From positions 224,506 to 288,505 of the forward strand of contig NZ_FNGM01000001.1 in the NCBI RefSeq assembly GCF_900102965.1: 64,000 nucleotides of DNA. The letters run 5' to 3'. Positions 41,101 to 49,900 of the stretch are shown one piece after another (position 1 is the stretch's first letter; each line of letters opens with the position of its first letter). Both the position numbers and the translations under genes were made by a program. Origin of the DNA: Paenibacillus jilunlii (lineage in GTDB: Bacteria; Bacillota; Bacilli; Paenibacillales; Paenibacillaceae). The notes beneath the pieces were generated by a model. It did no database searches. It was not told where the DNA came from and was given only the letters and a program-made list of their open reading frames with translations.

Positions 41101-41517
41101 ATGAGCTATACCGATACGTTCATCCGCGTCGCTGTGGATTGTCCGGCCGAGACAGGTGTTGTTCCTGTGTCCGTCCGGCCGCATCCGCCGGTCCACGTCA
41201 TTCAGTATGAGCTGCTGTCAGGAGCGCCGTATGCCTATACCCATGAAGAGCTGCTGTATGAGGTGCATGTGCGCCATAAGGAGATATCTGAACAGGAAAG
41301 AGCGGAGCGCCGGAAGGAAATCTGGACAACACTGTTCTCCAAAAGCCACCCCTGCCTGCGCGCCTCCATGCTGCCCAAAAAGTACGGTTGGGGGATTCAC
41401 TATAACGCTGAGGGTAAAATCGCCATTTATGGCAAAGAGTCCCCTGAGTATGACCATTACACATCCGGGAGCGCGGACGGGGTTAAGCTGCTGAATGCTA
41501 TGCGCAATAGAAAATGA
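41101..41517 (+). CDS. DUF6157 family protein
   Basis: A 138-residue soluble protein matching the DUF6157 pattern from memory: an opening SYTDTFIRVAVDCPAETGVV, a middle HVIQYELLSGAPYAYTHEEL and a C-terminal HPCLRASMLPKKYGWGIHY. The function is unknown. ATG 41101 follows GAAGGAGGCC, and the gene is followed 35 bases later by a methyltransferase on the same strand. Confidence 0.75.
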   Translation: MSYTDTFIRVAVDCPAETGVVPVSVRPHPPVHVIQYELLSGAPYAYTHEELLYEVHVRHKEISEQERAERRKEIWTTLFSKSHPCLRASMLPKKYGWGIHYNAEGKIAIYGKESPEYDHYTSGSADGVKLLNAMRNRK

Positions 41518-41552
41518 CAGGGAAAAGCCGGGTGTAGAAAGGAGCAAACCAA

Positions 41553-42200
41553 ATGTCACAGTATTGGAGTACAAGATTTGCCCGCGAAGGCATGATCTGG
41601 GGAGATCAGCCCAGTCCGTCAGCCTTGCGGGCCAAAGCGTGGTTCCTTGAGCAGGGAGTACAATCTGTCCTGGTTCCCGGTGCGGGTTACGGACGGAACA
41701 CCAAGGTGTTCTCCTCCGACTTGGACACCTATGGCGTCGAATTGAGCAGGGCTGCGCTGGAGCTTGCCGCCGATTGGGACAGCCAAACCCGGTTCATTGA
41801 AGGATCGGCATTGGAGCCTCAATTGGACATCCGGGTAGATGCAGTCTATTGCTATGATGTGCTGCATTTATTTCTTGCCGGAGAACGCCGTCAGCTTATT
41901 GACGCAAGTCTTGCGCAGCTCCGTCCCGGAGGCCTGCTGTATTTTACCAGCTTTTCCGATGAGGATTCCAACAACGGCCATGGGAGGATGCTGGAGCCGG
42001 GTACATATGAATACAAAGAAGGAAAATACGCCCACTTTTTCAGCGATGCTGACCTGCGGGAGCATTTTTCTGCTGCAGAGGTAGTGGAGACTGGAACGTT
42101 TCAGGAATTATTGCAGAGTCCCGGAGGCGGGACACATGAGTATCTGCTCCGGGAAATCTTCGCCCGTAAGAGAAAAGAGGTCTATATAAACAGAACTTGA
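41553..42200 (+). CDS. Class I SAM-dependent methyltransferase (TehB-like)
   Basis: A 215-residue cytosolic enzyme. The SAM-binding segment is SVLVPGAGYGRNTKVFS, followed by YGVELSRAALELA and AVYCYDVLHLFLAGERRQL; RPGGLLYFTSFS is the conserved post-motif strand. The short size and layout recall TehB/thiopurine-type methyltransferases. The substrate is unknown. ATG 41553 follows GAAAGGAGC. Confidence 0.82.
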   Translation: MSQYWSTRFAREGMIWGDQPSPSALRAKAWFLEQGVQSVLVPGAGYGRNTKVFSSDLDTYGVELSRAALELAADWDSQTRFIEGSALEPQLDIRVDAVYCYDVLHLFLAGERRQLIDASLAQLRPGGLLYFTSFSDEDSNNGHGRMLEPGTYEYKEGKYAHFFSDADLREHFSAAEVVETGTFQELLQSPGGGTHEYLLREIFARKRKEVYINRT

Positions 42201-42219
42201 AAATTATTACAACTTAGGG

Positions 42220-42430
42220 AGAAGTGACGGAGGAGAAGTTTGGAACTGTAGGAGCGGTAGCGTCCGCCTGAAAGCTTTCCGTAGGAAAGCTCGCTATCTT
42301 CAGCATAATCAGTCTGCGGATTTCCACCGCGAACAGCGGTATAAATTCAAGAAATCTGCAGATGGGCAGCGGCCGGAAGTCCAAACATTCTCTGAAGTCA
42401 CGACCCATCCCAGACAGAAAAATCACAAGT
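42220..42430. repeat. Structured non-coding block, probable dispersed repeat
   Basis: This spacer is dense in small palindromes: GCGGTAGCGTCCGC, AAAGCTTTCCGTAGGAAAGCT and CCACCGCGAACAGCGG. The sequence strongly resembles, from memory, a ~200-bp block found repeatedly between Paenibacillus genes; only one copy is in this window, so repetition cannot be shown here. A 70-codon minus-strand frame covers it but has no ribosome site. Confidence 0.4.
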
Positions 42431-42451
42431 TCAGTTTATATAGAGTAAAAC

Positions 42452-43258
42452 TTATACGAACTTTCCCTGGGAAGGGACAGACAGCTCCTTAAACGTCTTG
42501 CATAAATGGGCAAATTGCGCCGACAGTTCTGGAGCGGCCATAGGCAGGCCGTGTCCGGGAAGCACAATCTGGGGGTCCAGAAGAGCAAGCTTGCGTACGG
42601 ACTTCTCTGCTTCCACCCAGTCTGTTGTGAAATAGGCCGGAGGTCCATGCAGTTCCTTATGCTGTGCGATGACTGCAAAAGCCGACTCCTGCTTGACAGT
42701 AATCACGGCATCCCCGGAGATGAGCACCTTGTCAGCAGGGCGGAAAAGAGAGATGTGGCCCGGGCTGTGCCCCGGTGTATGCACCCAGGTCCAGCCCTTC
42801 GCTCCGGGCACACTGCCATCCTCCGGAAGAGGATGTACAGCTCCCCCCAGATTAATGCCCCTGTGCGGATAAAGAGGTGAAACGGTTGCCATGAGACCCC
42901 CGCCCACCGCAGGGTCAGCAGGAGGATAATCCTGCGAGCCTGTGAGATAAGGCAGCTCCAAAGGGTGTGCATATACCGGAACTCCCGGCCATTCCTCCAT
43001 AAGCTCCTTCAGGTTGCCGACATGATCAAAATGGCCGTGAGTCAGCACAATAGCCGCCGGCGGTTTGCCGAACCATTCCTGGCTAGTCCGTAAAATACTC
43101 CCTGCGAAATTGCCAAGTCCTGTGTCGACCAGAATCCAATCCGTTACAGAATGGCCTACAAAGGCGACGTTGACAAACAAAGTCCGAAGGCCGGCCACAC
43201 CTTCTGCTGCCTCCCATGTATCCGTCAAGCCGGAAGTTAATATCCCGTTCAGTTCCAC
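42452..43258 (-). CDS. MBL-fold metallo-hydrolase
   Basis: A 268-residue metallo-beta-lactamase-fold hydrolase. The dinuclear metal motif is HGHFDH (VLTHGHFDHVG), followed by HTPGHSPGH, ISGDAV and the final LPGHG. The fold covers lactonases, glyoxalase II-like and other hydrolases; substrate unknown. The frame runs 49 codons further upstream, but GTG 43258 sits seven bases after AGGAGG and starts in the usual place for the family. Confidence 0.88.
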   Translation of the reverse strand: MELNGILTSGLTDTWEAAEGVAGLRTLFVNVAFVGHSVTDWILVDTGLGNFAGSILRTSQEWFGKPPAAIVLTHGHFDHVGNLKELMEEWPGVPVYAHPLELPYLTGSQDYPPADPAVGGGLMATVSPLYPHRGINLGGAVHPLPEDGSVPGAKGWTWVHTPGHSPGHISLFRPADKVLISGDAVITVKQESAFAVIAQHKELHGPPAYFTTDWVEAEKSVRKLALLDPQIVLPGHGLPMAAPELSAQFAHLCKTFKELSVPSQGKFV

Positions 43259-43471
43259 CCTCGTACCTCCTATATTGTTTTTAAGTTCAATGTAATGCCA
43301 AGATGTGATGCCATCCTGTAGTATGGCCTTTTTTACAAAATACAAATGGGATTGCAGGAAGAAAACAAACGGGAGGATGCTGAACGGCCAAAAAACCCTC
43401 TCCAAAAGGAAGAAGGGCCGGCGTAGTTATAACAAGCAGTTCAAGGAAGTAGCTGTATGTAGCTTGCGGCT

Positions 43472-44062
43472 TCAGGGCTGGCGCAGTTCACAATCAGCGA
43501 ATAGGATATGGCGCGGAATATGGAAGAAATTCTCGGCCTTTTCCTGCAGCGCCAGCGTAGGGAGGTGGCATTGATGCAGCCATTTGCGGAAGGTTCCGGG
43601 ATGGACCCCGATCCAGATGCTGACATCCGTGACAGAGAAATCATAGACCATGCACAGTCCTGTAAGGATCACATTGCTGTGCGGGGAGCGGGCATTTGCT
43701 CTTTTCATAAATCTTGAGGGTGTAGGCTGGCACACAATCGGACTTTGCCGCAGGAGAGCCTCATTGAACAAGATATGGGACGGGTAACCCAGGATACGGC
43801 AGACCTTGTCCAGATTGGTTTTGGAAGGAATCCGGCCTTCATATACCCAGGCGCTGACGCTGCGCGAAGAGACGGAGAGTTCTTCGGCCAGCCGTGACAG
43901 CTTGATGTCTTTGGCCATCAGGACGGCTAGCAGCACGCGGTTACGGATCTGGCTGCGCTTCGGCCGGCGGAATCTTTTGACCCGAACGCCTTGTCCAAGA
44001 TATTTGCGGTTGATCAGAGACCAGGCCTGAATTTTATGTGTTTCTTGCTGGTTATTAGGCAT
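43472..44062 (-). CDS. Tandem helix-turn-helix protein
   Basis: A 196-residue protein with two similar HTH segments: one at ~50-97 (KLSRLAEELSVSSRSVSAWV, ending GYPSHILF) and one at ~140-190 (FSVTDVSIWIGVHPGTFRKW, ending HIPRHILF). Both end in a PxHILF signature, pointing to internal duplication of an XRE-like domain. No ligand domain is present. It is probably a DNA-binding regulator, target unknown. ATG 44062 follows CGGAGGAAT. Confidence 0.65.
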   Translation of the reverse strand: MPNNQQETHKIQAWSLINRKYLGQGVRVKRFRRPKRSQIRNRVLLAVLMAKDIKLSRLAEELSVSSRSVSAWVYEGRIPSKTNLDKVCRILGYPSHILFNEALLRQSPIVCQPTPSRFMKRANARSPHSNVILTGLCMVYDFSVTDVSIWIGVHPGTFRKWLHQCHLPTLALQEKAENFFHIPRHILFADCELRQP

Positions 44063-44259
44063 AATTCCTCCGATATACTGATTTGATAATTGAGTAAATA
44101 TTCTGGTTTGGCTTGATATGACTTTAACATTTTGGTTATGCTTTCGTCCAGATGAAATGCTTGGTGGTCCGCCAGCGCTTAATTTCTTTCAGAAGTGATG
44201 CTGGTATGATATATTTTTAGTAATCTATTTTATAATTCAGGACGCGGGGAGCGATATAG

Positions 44260-44547
44260 ATGATTAAACACATTGTATTCTTCAAATTAAAGGACCGGAC
44301 TCCGGAAAAAATACAGGAAACCGTAGCGGTGCTCCGGAACATGGAAGGCAAAATTCCGCAGCTGCTCTCCATCGAGGCAGGTGCCGATATCATTCGCTCG
44401 GAGCGTTCTTTTGATATTGCGCTGGTGACGGTGGTCGCTTCGCTGGATGATTTACAGGCCTATCAGGTGCACCCGGAGCATAAGAAGGTTATCGCGCACA
44501 TCAATGAGGTCAAAGAGGTTTCATTTGCTGTAGATTACGAAATCTAG
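44260..44547 (+). CDS. Dabb (stress-responsive alpha-beta barrel) protein
   Basis: A 95-residue single-domain protein with the Dabb opening MIKHIVFFKLKDRTPEK and the motif LQAYQVHPEHKKVI, a ferredoxin-like fold that dimerises into a barrel. Family members include stress proteins and small-molecule cyclases or oxygenases; no specific function can be given. ATG 44260 follows GGGGAGCG. Confidence 0.88.
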   Translation: MIKHIVFFKLKDRTPEKIQETVAVLRNMEGKIPQLLSIEAGADIIRSERSFDIALVTVVASLDDLQAYQVHPEHKKVIAHINEVKEVSFAVDYEI

Positions 44548-44604
44548 AGATACACGGGAGAGTGCGGCGGCTAACCGCCATCAACAACCGGAAGGTGGGA
44601 CGTT

Positions 44605-44715
44605 ATGCGAGAGCTTGAGTACCCGATGGAAGCGTTAACCTATTTAGTCGTATTTCTGGCCGCGTGCATCATCATGCTGTTCTGGCTGAAACGCCGCGGC
44701 AGACGGGGAAAATAA
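44605..44715 (+). CDS. Small single-pass membrane peptide
   Basis: A 36-residue frame: a short polar start (MRELEYPMEA), one helix LTYLVVFLAACIIMLFWL and a basic tail KRRGRRGK. The positive tail suggests an N-out/C-in or membrane-associated peptide. GGAAGGTGGG lies seven or so bases before the ATG. Unrecognised; it fits a real small protein but could be chance. Confidence 0.5.
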   Translation: MRELEYPMEALTYLVVFLAACIIMLFWLKRRGRRGK

Positions 44716-44769
44716 TCCGGACTCCGATCACTGCTCTTGCCCCATATTACCTTACTTGGAGGGTCTACT

Positions 44770-45210
44770 GTGTACTATGTCAACCGGAAACAGATCGAAA
44801 CTATACTGGGACAGATTCCAGATATTAATAAAGGGCTCCGAACAGCAGCTGCTTCGTGGGATGGCGGAACATTGACGGGACTGGTTCAGGAAAGATGCCT
44901 GCACTTGGCGATTGAGGTCGTTACCGATGTAGGCAGCTCTTTGATTGACGGATTCATTATGCGTGATGCCGGAAGCTATGAGGACATCATTTCTATCATC
45001 CATGAGGAAAAGGTTTTTGAAGGGAGCAGCCTGTACGGTTTGCTGATCCGGCTTGTGGCACTCCGCAAGCCTCTGGTTCAGGACTACTACGCCTGGGACC
45101 GGACATCACTTCACCCGCTTACAGCGCAGCTTCCGGAAGCACTGGAGCAATTCGCAGCTGCAGTGCAGAGCTATCTGGATCAGGAACTGGGCGCAGAAGC
45201 CCCAGTGTAA
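44770..45210 (+). CDS. DUF86/HepT-like protein (YutE orthologue)
   Basis: A 146-residue helical protein. The stretch IDGFIMRDAGSYEDIISIIH is almost that of B. subtilis YutE, a DUF86 member related in fold to HepT RNase toxins. No MNT nucleotidyltransferase partner is adjacent, so a toxin-antitoxin role is not supported. GTG 44770 is six bases after TTGGAGGG and begins VYYVNRKQIE, matching family starts; the longer frame from 44737 is rejected. Confidence 0.82.
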   Translation: MYYVNRKQIETILGQIPDINKGLRTAAASWDGGTLTGLVQERCLHLAIEVVTDVGSSLIDGFIMRDAGSYEDIISIIHEEKVFEGSSLYGLLIRLVALRKPLVQDYYAWDRTSLHPLTAQLPEALEQFAAAVQSYLDQELGAEAPV

Positions 45211-45297
45211 CTTTACGGCAGCAGCCGGGATTTACTGAATATACAAGGAATGTAGGAGTGAACACAAGCGTCAGCCGTGAAAGGAAGGAGGTCCTTA

Positions 45298-45963
45298 ATG
45301 ATGAAGAAGGGGCAGGAAAGCGGATCAACAAGGCGGATGATTATGACGCTCCTGAAGATGAAAGGGCCGCTGACGATCGGTGCGCTCGCTGAGGAGCTGG
45401 GGATTACGGAAATGGGTGTCCGGCGTCACGTGCTTCAGCTGGAACAGGAAGCGCTGGCCAAAACCAAAGTCGTCCGCCAGGCAATGGGCCGTCCGCTTCA
45501 TGTGTATTCACTAACAGAGCGGGCGGAAGACCATTTTCCCAAAAGCTATCATAATCTGGCGCTGGAGCTGCTGCGCGAGCTGGACCACGGCAGCGGACAG
45601 GAGGCAGTCAACGTTCTGTTTGAAGGCCGCAGGAAGCGTATGCTGGCCCAGTATGGACCCATGATGGAGAACCGGAATCTGGAAGAGCGTGTCGCCGAGT
45701 TGTCCTCCATCCAGAATGCGGGCGGCTATATGGCCGAGTGGCATCAGGATGAGGACGGATCTTATGTAATGCAGGAGTATAACTGTCCGATCCGCCAGGT
45801 TGCGACCCAATACCGCAAGGCCTGCCAGTGTGAACAAGCACTGTTCGAGGAGCTGCTTGGGGCGAAGGTTACACGCACGGAATGTATGGCTGAAGGCGGA
45901 CAGAGCTGCCGGTACGCCATTGTTCCCCGCAAGAAAGACAAATCTCCGGAAATGAGCGTATAG
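45298..45963 (+). CDS. HTH regulator with Cys-rich C-terminal domain (SufR-like)
   Basis: A 221-residue regulator: a winged helix at ~12-70 (LTIGALAEELGITEMGVRRH) and a C-terminal domain containing cysteines in NCPIRQVATQYRKACQC, TECMAEG and QSCRYAI. The spacing C-x12-C plus later cysteines resembles SufR-type repressors that hold an Fe-S cluster. A redox or Fe-S-sensing role is plausible but inferred. ATG 45298 lies six bases after AAGGAGG. It is downstream of the YutE-like gene. Confidence 0.75.
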   Translation: MMKKGQESGSTRRMIMTLLKMKGPLTIGALAEELGITEMGVRRHVLQLEQEALAKTKVVRQAMGRPLHVYSLTERAEDHFPKSYHNLALELLRELDHGSGQEAVNVLFEGRRKRMLAQYGPMMENRNLEERVAELSSIQNAGGYMAEWHQDEDGSYVMQEYNCPIRQVATQYRKACQCEQALFEELLGAKVTRTECMAEGGQSCRYAIVPRKKDKSPEMSV

Positions 45964-46065
45964 CAGTCACAAGACAAACTCTCTTTGCTTATGATATAGC
46001 AGAACTAGGCGATCGCCCGGATGGCCGGGCAGAGGCTCAAATAGAATCCAAGGGAGAGATGAGAC

Positions 46066-46533
46066 ATGAAAAAAGACACTAAAAGCTTGCTGTGGGGGAT
46101 TCTGGCCGGCAGTGTGGTGGGTTCGGTAACGGCTCTGCTGTTCGCCCCTAAAGCCGGTAAGGAGCTGCGCAAGGACATTGCTGAAGGAACTGCGGAAGCG
46201 GCCCACAAAGTGCAGGAGATTGCCGGAGCGGCTAGCGACAAAAGCACGGAGCTGTACAGCAAAGCCAAAGACGCGGTAGAGTCTGTGGTCATTGAGGTCA
46301 AGGAATGGAGCAGACAATATACCGGGACTGATGAAGAAAAGGCGGTTGTGGTGAGTGGAATTGCTGCAGAAGACGATACCGCTGAAGCCACTGAAACCGC
46401 TGGAATTGCCTTTGAGGAAGCTGCGGAAGCAGCGCCGGATGAAGCGGAAGCCCGGATTGATGCCGATACAGCTGCTGACACTGTGGTAAAAGATGGCACA
46501 GCTGGCGGCAAAGACGGCAGTGGAATCGCTTAA
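46066..46533 (+). CDS. YtxH domain general stress protein
   Basis: A 155-residue protein. An N-terminal membrane helix with the YtxH signature (WGILAGSVVGSVTALLFAPK followed by AGKELRKDI) leads into a long amphipathic and then highly acidic, Ala/Glu-rich tail. YtxH/GvpP-like proteins are general-stress products in Bacillus. The acidic tail beyond residue ~90 is low-complexity and longer than the core domain. ATG 46066 follows AAGGGAGAG. Confidence 0.85.
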   Translation: MKKDTKSLLWGILAGSVVGSVTALLFAPKAGKELRKDIAEGTAEAAHKVQEIAGAASDKSTELYSKAKDAVESVVIEVKEWSRQYTGTDEEKAVVVSGIAAEDDTAEATETAGIAFEEAAEAAPDEAEARIDADTAADTVVKDGTAGGKDGSGIA

Positions 46534-46623
46534 GCTGGCGGTAATAAAGTGAATCCGCCTTTTGCAGAGCACGATGAAGCCGTATCTCCTTGGCGGAGAG
46601 GTAAGGTGAATGTTTTCCGGCCT

Positions 46624-46661
46624 AGAGCCGCTTTTCGCATTCTGGCGGAAGGCGGCTCTTG
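46624..46661 (+). terminator. Terminator after the YtxH gene
   Basis: AGAGCCGC/GCGGCTCT arms enclose a ~20-base loop; only TT follows, so it is moderate in strength. It lies ~90 bases past the YtxH stop. Confidence 0.5.
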
Positions 46662-46765
46662 AACTGTTCAGGGTTTTGGAGTATCATCTGCAATTGGGGC
46701 TGGAGCCCAGGTACATTTTGTTTTAGCCTTACATAAGCTACACAAAACAAGTAAAAGGAAGCGGT

Positions 46766-47578
46766 GTGTTCGTGCAGCAAGCTATCGCAATACTAGATTC
46801 AGGTGTGGGGGGACTCACGGTTGTCAAGGAAGTGATGAGACAGCTCCCACGGGAGAAGATCATTTATTTCGGTGATACCGCAAGAGCCCCGTACGGACCC
46901 CGTTCGACAGAAGAAGTGAAAATGTTCACCGAACAGATTGTGGACTATTTAATTCAATTTAATCCCAAAATGATTGTTATCGCCTGCAATACTGCAACTG
47001 CGGCCGCACTTGACTATATCTCAGCCAAAGTATCGATTCCCGTCATCGGCGTCATTCATCCGGGCGCGCGTGCAGCCATAAGTGCGACCAAAACCGGCCA
47101 GGTCGGCGTCATCGGCACCATCGGCACGGTCAAGAGCGGTGCCTACACCGCTGCGCTGAAGCAGCTGTCCCCATTCGTCCAGGTCGTCAGCCAGGCCTGC
47201 CCGGCGCTTGTTCCTTTTGTGGAACAAGGGATGTTCCGCTCGGAGGAGAGCCATATCGCAGTGGCGGAATCGCTGAATGGCATCAAGTATGAGCCAATCG
47301 ATACCCTGATCCTGGGCTGTACCCATTATCCGTTCCTGGTGGAGCCCATCGGCAAGGTCATGGGGCCAGGGGTGAAGCTCATCAGCTCTGCGGATGAGAC
47401 AGCCAGAGAAATCAGTACGATCCTCTATGACAAAGGCCAACTGGCCAGCGGAGACGAAAGTCCAATCCACCAGTTTTTCTGCAGCGGAGAGGCCGAGATG
47501 TTCCAGCGGATCGCCCGTGACTGGCTAGGGGAGCAGATTAAGCGTACGCCAGTTGTGTGGCAGGTCTCTTCGCTGTAA
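46766..47578 (+). CDS. murI: Glutamate racemase
   Basis: A 270-residue enzyme supplying D-glutamate for peptidoglycan. The two catalytic cysteines are present: Cys74 in VIACNTATAA and Cys185 in LGCTHYPFL. The N-terminal DSGVGGLTV and YFGDTARAPYG are family hallmarks. Start GTG 46766 lies a few bases after AAAAGGAAG; a second GTG at 46772 is possible. The gene stands alone and is followed by a hairpin terminator. Confidence 0.95.
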   Translation: MFVQQAIAILDSGVGGLTVVKEVMRQLPREKIIYFGDTARAPYGPRSTEEVKMFTEQIVDYLIQFNPKMIVIACNTATAAALDYISAKVSIPVIGVIHPGARAAISATKTGQVGVIGTIGTVKSGAYTAALKQLSPFVQVVSQACPALVPFVEQGMFRSEESHIAVAESLNGIKYEPIDTLILGCTHYPFLVEPIGKVMGPGVKLISSADETAREISTILYDKGQLASGDESPIHQFFCSGEAEMFQRIARDWLGEQIKRTPVVWQVSSL

Positions 47579-47646
47579 GCACCGGAGCGGTGAGTTGAAT
47601 AGGGACAAACCCCTGATCCAGGGGCAGTTTTAGAACCAAAACTTGA

Positions 47647-47673
47647 GGCCGGGACAGCGATGTTCCGGTCTTT
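47647..47673 (+). terminator. Terminator of murI
   Basis: GGCCGGGAC pairs with GTTCCGGTC (nine pairs including wobbles) over a 6-base loop, followed by TTTG. A smaller CCCCT/AGGGG hairpin with TTTT precedes it at 47611. Confidence 0.6.
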
Positions 47674-47832
47674 GCTGTTAATTGGGGGAATGAAGGGGTC
47701 TCCTGTCCGCATCAATTCTTTCATGGTGGACAGCACGGTGTGCATACAATGGAAAAGAAGGCTGTGTCCGAATGTCTCCCGTGAACTCTCCGGCTGACGG
47801 CATTGGATGACGCCAACTAGAGGGCTGAGAGG

Positions 47833-49050
47833 ATGAGGCATATGCAGCAATATATTGCCCGCAGGGGAGATACGGTTAGCCGGATTGCCGCGAGGCATGG
47901 ACTCACACCGGAGCATGTAATACAGGGGAACCCGTGGGCAGGGAGGCAGCCGTATTTAGTTCCGGGGCAGATTCTGTTTCTGCCTTCCGCTCCGCGCAAA
48001 CGTTATGCTGTACAGCCAGGTGATGATGCCTGGAGCATTGCTGCCTGGTTCGGAGTGGATGTGAATGAGCTTGAAAAGCTGAATCCGGGCGTAGGCTCGG
48101 CATACGGGTGTACCCCCGGCAAGGTGCTGGTCATTCCTCCGGCGGCACCGCACAAAGTGGTGCATTTGCGCGGAGAATATGGTCCTGCCGAGGTGGCGGC
48201 GGATATTGTCAGACTGCTGGACCAGTATCCTTTCCTTCAGCATGAAACTATTGGTTCAAGCGTGCTTGGCAAGCCGCTGCATCTGCTGCGGATCGGCAGC
48301 GGACCGCGCCAGCTTCATGTCAATGCTGCACTGCATGCGAATGAATGGCTGACCTCGCCCTGCCTCCTGTCTTTTGTGGAGCAGTATGCGGCGGCATATG
48401 CTCAAGGAAAGGACTGGAACGGCCATAACCCCGGCTCCTGGCACAGCAACTGGACGGTATGGGCTGTGCCCATGGCCAATCCCGATGGGGTGGAGCTTGT
48501 GCAGGAAGGGGTACTGCCCGGCCACCCGTATTATGAAGAGCTGATGGCATGGAACGGTGGACGGCGCAGCTTCCGGCACTGGAAGGCCAACATCCGCGGG
48601 GTGGATCTGGGCGACCAGTTCCCCGCACATTGGGAAGAGGAGCAGGCCCGGCGGGGAGTGCCTGGACCCGCGCCGCGTGATTACAGCGGAACGGCTGCGC
48701 TAAGCGAGCCGGAAGCCGCTGCCCTGGCGCAGCTGGCAGAGAGGGTCCCCGGCGATGCCGCGGTATCGCTGCACAGCCAGGGAGGAGAGATTTACTGGAA
48801 CTACCGGGGGTATGAGCCGCCGGAGAGCCGTGCACTTGCGGCACAGCTGGCGGCGGCGAGCGGCTACCGGGCGGTTGAGCTGACCGGCAGCGATGCGGGA
48901 TACAAGGACTGGTTCATCCAGCGCTTCCGCAAGCCCGGCTTCACTGTGGAGCTGGGAGTTGGCAAAAATCCGCTGCCGCTGGCTGATTTTGAGGATATGG
49001 CGCTGGAGACCGGTCTTATTTTGGCCTCGATCCTTTCAAATTTCAAATAA
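47833..49050 (+). CDS. LysM-M14 peptidase, gamma-D-glutamyl-diamino acid endopeptidase-like
   Basis: A 405-residue cell-wall peptidase. Two LysM modules (~6-50 and ~57-101) bind peptidoglycan. The M14 carboxypeptidase domain follows, with zinc ligands His168 and Glu171 (LHANEW) and His314 (SLHSQGGEI) and catalytic Glu373 (FTVELGVG). The plan matches ENP1-type endopeptidases that cut gamma-D-Glu-diaminopimelate bonds in sporulation or muropeptide recycling. No signal peptide is visible. The second ATG (47842) has the better ribosome-site distance and may be the true start. Confidence 0.9.
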   Translation: MRHMQQYIARRGDTVSRIAARHGLTPEHVIQGNPWAGRQPYLVPGQILFLPSAPRKRYAVQPGDDAWSIAAWFGVDVNELEKLNPGVGSAYGCTPGKVLVIPPAAPHKVVHLRGEYGPAEVAADIVRLLDQYPFLQHETIGSSVLGKPLHLLRIGSGPRQLHVNAALHANEWLTSPCLLSFVEQYAAAYAQGKDWNGHNPGSWHSNWTVWAVPMANPDGVELVQEGVLPGHPYYEELMAWNGGRRSFRHWKANIRGVDLGDQFPAHWEEEQARRGVPGPAPRDYSGTAALSEPEAAALAQLAERVPGDAAVSLHSQGGEIYWNYRGYEPPESRALAAQLAAASGYRAVELTGSDAGYKDWFIQRFRKPGFTVELGVGKNPLPLADFEDMALETGLILASILSNFK

Positions 49051-49178
49051 AAATGAAACAATTTCTGCAAATTTGCGTAATATAACAGCAAAGGGTACGG
49101 CCGCAGTCATTCCTAGATGCGCTTCGCGGCTGGATCCTTTTTTTGTGAAAAACTCACAAAACTTTTAGGAGGACCGTG

Positions 49179-49430
49179 ATGAAACTGAGAAAACTGCTGT
49201 CGCTTAAGCAATGGTCCCATATTTTCCGCAATTCCTGGCAGTTTATCATCTCGCCGCAAGTCGCCGTGGCAGACAAGCTCCTGTTCACCATTCCGGTGAT
49301 TTTATACTGGGTGCTTCCCGATTTTATGCCGTTTCTGCCGATTGACGATATTGGGGTGACGATGCTGCTGACGGGCTGGTTCGTCTCGCGGATGGAGCGC
49401 AAATACCCGGCCCTAAGAGCCGGAAGATGA
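49179..49430 (+). CDS. Small membrane-associated protein (DUF1232-like)
   Basis: An 83-residue protein with a hydrophobic hairpin (LLFTIPVILYWVLPDFMPFL, then IDDIGVTMLLTGWFVSRM). The LPDFMPF...DD arrangement recalls DUF1232 proteins, whose role is unknown. ATG 49179 lies six bases after TTTAGGAGG and is preferred to the overlapping GTG at 49176. Confidence 0.65.
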   Translation: MKLRKLLSLKQWSHIFRNSWQFIISPQVAVADKLLFTIPVILYWVLPDFMPFLPIDDIGVTMLLTGWFVSRMERKYPALRAGR

Positions 49431-49550
49431 AGGATTAGCGAATCTTTTCATGCTTTGTGCTGATCTATTTCGCCAATACAGTTGCTTTTACAGGCTGATT
49501 TCCTTAAAATAAATTATTGAGTATTTAAACTATAGATGCCTGGGAGATGG

Positions 49551-49859
49551 ATGAGCATGAACGTCAAAATTACCCGCAATGCGGCTAAAGTGATAAAGAA
49601 AACGATGGAACTTGAAGGCAACAGCGAGCTGAAGCTGCGCGTAGCCATTACACACGCCCACGGCGATCATGCCCACTACGGCCTTGATCTGGACACGCCC
49701 AAAGAAAGTGACGTTGTTGTCTCCACTGACAAAGAGATTGATGTCATTCTTGATCCGAATCAGCCCTTGCTGGATGGTGTAAAGATCGACTATCTGTACT
49801 TCCCTGAAGAAGGTTTTGTGATTACTAATCCGTCTAAAGGAAATCACGGCGATCACTAA
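49551..49859 (+). CDS. HesB/A-type-fold protein without cluster cysteines
   Basis: A 102-residue protein with the A-type carrier pattern: an N-terminal helix ITRNAAKVIKKTMELEGN, strands LKLRVAITHAHGDHAHYGLD and a closing VKIDYLYFPEEGFVITNP. The three cysteines that bind Fe-S clusters in IscA/SufA are absent; the protein has no cysteine at all. A His cluster (HAHGDHAHYG) and a HGDH tail could bind metal. B. subtilis has Cys-less relatives (YqkB, YneR). Start ATG 49551 is four bases from GGGAG; ATG 49557 is also possible. Confidence 0.72.
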   Translation: MSMNVKITRNAAKVIKKTMELEGNSELKLRVAITHAHGDHAHYGLDLDTPKESDVVVSTDKEIDVILDPNQPLLDGVKIDYLYFPEEGFVITNPSKGNHGDH

Positions 49860-49900
49860 GTGTTCGCCCGTATTTTACGGACATAAAGAAGGGTTGCTCC

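Noticed and set aside
42214..42426. 70-codon minus-strand gene in the palindrome-dense spacer
   Set aside because: No ribosome site, and the DNA is dominated by palindromes; repeat or structured RNA is more likely.
44770..45210. HepT toxin of a HepT-MNT toxin-antitoxin pair
   Set aside because: The protein is closest to YutE of the DUF86 family, and no MNT antitoxin gene lies next to it.
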